A stretch of DNA of 64,000 nucleotides from JBAOHV01 sp963714875 (GTDB lineage: Bacteria; Actinomycetota; Acidimicrobiia; Acidimicrobiales; Microtrichaceae), in assembly GCA_963714875.1 (NCBI GenBank), contig CAVQQI010000012.1, forward strand, positions 62,001 to 126,000, read 5' to 3'. Numbering within the stretch: the first letter of the stretch is position 1; each line of letters opens with the position of its first letter. Positions 60,539 through 64,000 of the stretch are shown piece by piece. The notes under the pieces are model-generated. The model did no database searches. It was not told the origin of the DNA and saw only the letters and a program-made list of their open reading frames with translations. The position numbers were made by a program, and so were the translations under genes.

Positions 60539-61074
60539 GTGCCGGCGTCTGCCAACTGGGTTGACGTCGGCGAGGATTTCTCGTGACCGACCGCCGCCGC
60601 ATCCCCGCCCGCCCCCGCTGTCAGCGCGCGCCGAGGTGCACCACGTCGGCCGTCGCATCGCTGTTGGTCGGGCGGCGCTGGGCTTCACCCAGCAGGAGCT
60701 GGCTGCCCGCGTCGGCATCTCCCGAGTGGCGCTGTCCAATCTGGAGTCCGGTCGCAGCGAGCCGGGCGAGCGCACGGTGACCCTGTTGGCCGGGGTCTTC
60801 GGCATGGAGCCCCACGAGCTGGTCGCCGACACGACGTATCCGGCGGCCAAGGCCGATCGTCTGCCCCTGGTGGCCGCTCGCCACACCGAGGTGGAGCTGC
60901 AGCTGGCGTTGTTGGAGCGAGACCTGCGCTGGCTCGAGTCCGCGCCGGCGCCGATGGCGGCGCAGGTGGTGTGCACGTGGCGTCGAGACCTCGCGGAGCT
61001 GCTGGGTCGAGACCCATGATCAGCGCCAACGGGCGCTGCTGCAGGCGGCGATCTCATCGCTGGCGGCGCTCTGA
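60539..61074 (+). CDS. XRE-family helix-turn-helix regulator (frameshifted ends)
   Basis: The core is clear: VGRRIAVGRAALGFTQQELAARVGISRVALSNLESGRSEP, cited for FTQQELAARVGISRVALSNLE, is an XRE DNA-binding domain, followed by LLAGVFGMEPHELV and a helical C-terminus. The open core frame is 60561-61019. GTG 60539 is proposed because TACGCT lies 6 bases upstream; it needs one base removed near 60576. At the other end one base removed near 61018 extends the protein to DQRQRALLQAAISSLAAL and a TGA at 61072-61074, about 177 residues. GTG 60636 is an alternative start. Being divergent from gmd with overlapping promoters, it may regulate the GDP-deoxyhexose genes (inference). Confidence 0.68.
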
Positions 61075-61229
61075 ACGAGTCCGCAGCCCTCCAGAACTTC
61101 TCCGCAGAGTGTCCCGTTGTTCGGGACGATCGGCGGAGCAGTGTCGGAGGGCGTGGGCCCTGCCACTCGGTCGGCGGGCCCTGCCCACCCGGCGTGGTCG
61201 CGTGACCCCGGGTGGTGGGCGGGACCTCA

Positions 61230-62140
61230 GTCGCTGCGAGTCGCAGGCGGCGTCGGCGATCGTCGAGGAGGTCCCGCAGCGTGTCGGCCAACGGGATCTC
61301 GGGCGACCACCCGGTGTCCGCCACCAGCCGCGAGTTGTCGCCCAGCAGCACGGGGATGTCCACCGGACGTTGCAGGTCGGGGTCGGGCTCGAGTCGCATC
61401 GGGATGGTCGCCATGGAGATGAACTGCTCGGCCAGTTCCTGCACCGCGATGGCCGTTCCGGAACAGACGTTGTAGACCTCTCCCGCTCTGCCGTGCTCGA
61501 TCATGAGCCGGTAGGCACGCACCACGTCGCGCACGTCGGTGAAGTCACGCTTGGGGCTGAGGTTGCCCACCCGGACCACCGACTCGCCGTTGCGCTCGTT
61601 CTGTGCGACCCGGCCGGCGATCGCCGGCGCAACGAACTTCTCGGTCTGACCCGGTCCCAGGTGGTTGAACGGCCGGCACCGCACCACGTGCTGGCCGTAG
61701 CCGAGCCACGCCTGGAGCGCCACGTCGTCCGCGGCGGCCTTGGACGCGGCGTAGGGGCTGACCGGGCGCAGGTCGAGGTCCTCGGTGATGGGCAGGTCGT
61801 CGGCGGTCACCTTGCCGTACACGTCGGCCGAGCCCACGGTCAGCACCCGATCGGCTCCTGCTTCTCGTGCCGCCCACAGCACGTTGAGGGTGCCTTCGGC
61901 GTTCGCCCGGAACGTGGCCTGCGGCGTCTGCCAGGAGCCTCCGACGTCGCTCGCTCCGGCCAGGTGGTACACGACCTCGGGCGCGCTGCGACGGAAGAGG
62001 TCGAGCAGGGCCGCCGCGTCGAGGATGTCGAGCCCGTCGGTCGAGCGGTCGGTGGCGATGACCTCGTCGCCGGCAGCCTCGAGGTGGCGCTGCAGGTGGT
62101 GCCCCACGAACCCGCCGGCGCCGGTGATCAGGGCCTTCAT
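61230..62140 (-). CDS. rmd: GDP-6-deoxy-D-mannose (GDP-D-rhamnose) reductase
   Basis: An SDR-extended enzyme of about 300 residues that reduces GDP-4-keto-6-deoxymannose to GDP-D-rhamnose. It has ALITGAGGFVGHHLQRHL, YHLAGASDVGGSW, VGSADVYGKV, catalytic SPYAASKAAADDVA, CRPFNHLGPGQTEKFVAPA, RDFTDVRDVVRAYRLM, EVYNVCSGTAIAVQEL and DTGWSPEIPLADTLRDLLDD. The RPFNHxGPGQ and VRDVVRAY motifs are typical of Rmd. The open frame runs past the expected end to 60347. A stop about 20 bases after the last family residues appears in another frame, so a base error near 61240 is suspected and the end is approximate. Confidence 0.85.
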
Positions 62141-62192
62141 GCGGCTCCTGCGTGGTGATCGGGTCGGTGCTCGACGGTGTCCACAGCAGCGG

Positions 62193-62198
62193 AGTGTA
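62193..62198 (-). promoter_or_regulatory. -10 box TACACT upstream of rmd
   Basis: Followed on the minus strand by a leader of about 50 bases with GCAGGAGCCGC directly before the ATG at 62140. Confidence 0.45.
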
Positions 62199-62212
62199 GG
62201 GCCGGGGGACCG

Positions 62213-62248
62213 CCGGGGCGGCCACCGGGGCGGCCGCCGGGGTGGCGG
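62213..62248. repeat. Three tandem 12-bp GC-rich repeats
   Basis: Units CCGGGGCGGCCA, CCGGGGCGGCCG and CCGGGGTGGCGG stand in the divergent region between rmd and the last gene, just upstream of a TACGAT box (62270-62275). Confidence 0.75.
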
Positions 62249-64000
62249 TGGTGGCCCCGGGTGGCGGGCTACGATCGCTGGTCCCTCCGACGAAGGAACC
62301 GGCCATCCCGCCTGCTGCACCGGACCCAGATTCGAGCGCTGATCCCGAGTCCGGAAGGGCACGGGATCCGCTCCTCGATCCTGAGGTGCAGGAGCCGACC
62401 CCGTCCGACACGGAGCCGTTGATCGGGCGGGGCGCGCCGCCCGTCGTCGCCGTGATGGTGACGTCGGACCCGGGGGACTGGTTCGATGCCACCCTCGAGT
62501 CCCTGGCGGCGCAGGACTACGGAAGCCTCTCGGTGCTCGTCATCGACAACGGCGGCACCACCGACCCGACCGACCGCATCGCCGAGGTGCTCCCCACCGC
62601 GTTCGTGAAGCACCTCGACGTCGACCGGGGATTCTCCGCCGCGGCGAACGAGGTGCTGACCTCGGTCGAAGGGTGCTGCGTTCTACCTGTTCCTCCACGA
62701 CGACGTCCGACTCGGACCCGGCGCCGTGACCTCGCTGGTGGCCGAGGCCTTCCGTGCCAACGGTGGCATCGTCGGTCCGAAACTCGTGGAGTGGGACGAC
62801 CCGGGGGTCCTGCAATCGGTCGGCTACTCCGTGGACCCCTACGGCTTCAGCTTCTCGATCTCGGAGCCCGGAGAACTCGACCAGTCCCAGCACGACACCT
62901 CGCGCGAGGTCTTCGCGGTGTCCGATGCATGCCTGCTGATCCGGGCGGACCTCTTCGAGACGATCGGCGGGTTCACCGACGGGATCCCCTACTTCGGTGA
63001 GGACATCGACCTGTGCTGGCGTGTGCACACCGCAGCAGCCACGGTCCACCTGTACCCGCCCGTCGTGGTGCGCCACCGCGCCCGTTTCGGCGAACGCCGC
63101 GTGGCCGAGAAGCAGGAACGGCTCGAGTTGCGCCACGAGGCGCGCACGATGTTGAGCAACTACGAGCTGCCTCGGCTGTTGCGCGTCGTGCCGGTGGTGG
63201 CGTTGTTGTCGTTGATGGACCTGCTCGGCTCGGTGGTGCTGGGTCGGTTCAGCCGGGCGGGCGACATCGTCGCCTCCTGGCTCTGGAACCTCTGGAACCT
63301 GCCGTCGCTGTTCGGTGCCCGGTCGAGGGTCCGGAGGACGCGTCGCGCCAGGGACGCCGACTACCTGCCACTGATGCGCCAGGGGAGCTCCCGGCTGAGT
63401 GGGCTGGTTCGTTCGGACGACGGCGAGAACCGTCTGCAGGCTGCCGCGAGCGCAGGCCGCGGGTACGTCCAGGACCTGGCGTCCGGGTCCAGCAGGTACG
63501 GCGCCGGGCTCGCCATCGTCGCGGCGCTGCTGGTGGTGCTCGGGGCCCGAGACCTGTTCACCGGGCCGATCCCCGCGATCCGTGAGTTCGTCGACGCCGG
63601 CACGAGCGCCTCGGCGTTGCTCGCCCAGTGGTGGTCGGGTTGGCGCGAGGCGGGGATGGGCGAAGCCGCGGTCGCTCCGGGAGTGGTCCCCGGTCTCGGC
63701 GCGCTCGGCACCGTCCTGTTCGGTTCCATCGGTCTGGCTCGCCGCCTCCTGGTGCTGGCCCCGCTGTTCCTCGGGGCGCTCGGGGCATGGAAGCTGCTGG
63801 TGCACACCGGCTCGATCCGCGCCCGGGCCGGGATGCTCGCGGCCTACGGGTTGAACCCGGTGGTGCTCAACGCGGTCGCCGAGGGCCGGCTCCAGGCGCT
63901 GTGGGTCTACGGCGCGGCGCCCTGGATCCTTCGACGGATCGCGGTGGGGTCGGGAGTCGAGCCCTTCGCCGATCCCGAAGCACCTCGCCCACCCCGCCTC
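62242..64000 (+). CDS. Large GT2 glycosyltransferase with membrane domain, 3'-truncated (one frameshift)
   Basis: The GT-A domain (about 65-290) has VVAVMVTSDPGDWFDATLES, VLVIDNGGTTDPTDR, FYLFLHDDVRLGPGAV with the metal-binding DD, GGIVGPKLVEWDD, GGFTDGIPYFGEDIDLCWRV and VVVRHRARFGERR. From about residue 305 a membrane part begins (LLRVVPVVALLSLMDLLG, then LAIVAALLVVLGARDLF). The gene runs off the window, so it is over 580 residues. An extra base at 62674 breaks the frame. The start is uncertain: GTG 62242 opens the frame, but TACGAT at 62270 would serve a start further on (GTG 62386 is possible). Such GT2-polytopic fusions build or ligate surface glycans in actinobacteria. Confidence 0.8.

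Noticed and set aside
62213..62248. The 12-bp GC-rich repeat as a CRISPR or attachment-site remnant
   Set aside because: Only three adjacent short units with no spacers and no integrase gene; simple-sequence expansion is enough.
1..64000. tRNA, rRNA, insertion sequences, integrase or phage genes
   Set aside because: None could be recognised on either strand; the locus shows no sign of a mobile island boundary inside the window.

Overview
The window comes from a high-GC actinobacterium, most plausibly an Acidimicrobiia (Ilumatobacter/Iamia-like) lineage. The evidence is the strong G/C third-position bias, F420 biosynthesis genes (cofD, cofE) beside an F420-type LLM oxidoreductase, a single-chain biotin carboxylase/BCCP acyl-CoA carboxylase subunit, and leaderless promoters with a TAnnnT box 6-10 bases before ATG/GTG. 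The lineage is inferred from gene content; no rRNA marker is present.

Most of the 64 kb is a cell-surface glycan locus. 1-4869: GT2 glycosyltransferases around a secreted PGRP-type amidase. 4873-10323: a small coiled-coil protein, a long GT4 enzyme, a second coiled-coil protein and a two-domain GT4 enzyme. 10366-13995: rmlA-rmlC-rmlB-rmlD for dTDP-L-rhamnose. 14168-17954: a third coiled-coil protein, a methyltransferase with a coiled-coil N-terminus and a second two-domain GT4 enzyme. 18012-19376: an orphan LpdA-like flavoprotein. 19448-24836: a GT2/GT-C membrane pair, a small methyltransferase, and the ABC exporter wzm-wzt, whose Wzt carries a C-terminal glycan-binding-type domain. 24840-37196: more GT2, GT4-methyltransferase fusion, pyruvyltransferase-like, asparagine-synthase-like, flippase-like and multi-spanning membrane proteins.

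37349-42170 is housekeeping: acyl-CoA carboxylase alpha subunit, birA, pabC, pabB. 42235-53103 returns to glycan work: an LCP ligase, ugd, GDP-fucose synthase, three GT4 enzymes, a GDP-mannose-type pyrophosphorylase and a GalE-like epimerase. 53171-59488 holds an SDR, an LLM oxidoreductase, a second SDR, two bacterial PH-domain membrane proteins, and cofE/cofD. 59536-64000 has gmd, an XRE regulator, rmd and the start of a very large GT2 membrane enzyme.

Together the genes supply dTDP-L-rhamnose, GDP-mannose, GDP-4-keto-6-deoxymannose, GDP-L-fucose, GDP-D-rhamnose and UDP-glucuronate. They assemble a polymer with multi-domain GT4 enzymes, probably cap it by methylation, export it through Wzm/Wzt and attach it through the LCP protein. 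The most interesting hypothesis is a chain-capping and length-measuring module (coiled-coil methyltransferase + two-domain GT4 polymerases + Wzt with a binding domain), resembling the ABC-dependent O-antigen systems of Gram-negative bacteria.

Many genes are broken by single-base frameshifts. Almost all are +1, and they concentrate at 10.6-13.8 kb and 24.9-26.6 kb. Each is repaired by removing one base and restores family motifs, so they look like insertion-type assembly errors rather than gene decay. Coordinates of affected genes are given for the repaired gene.
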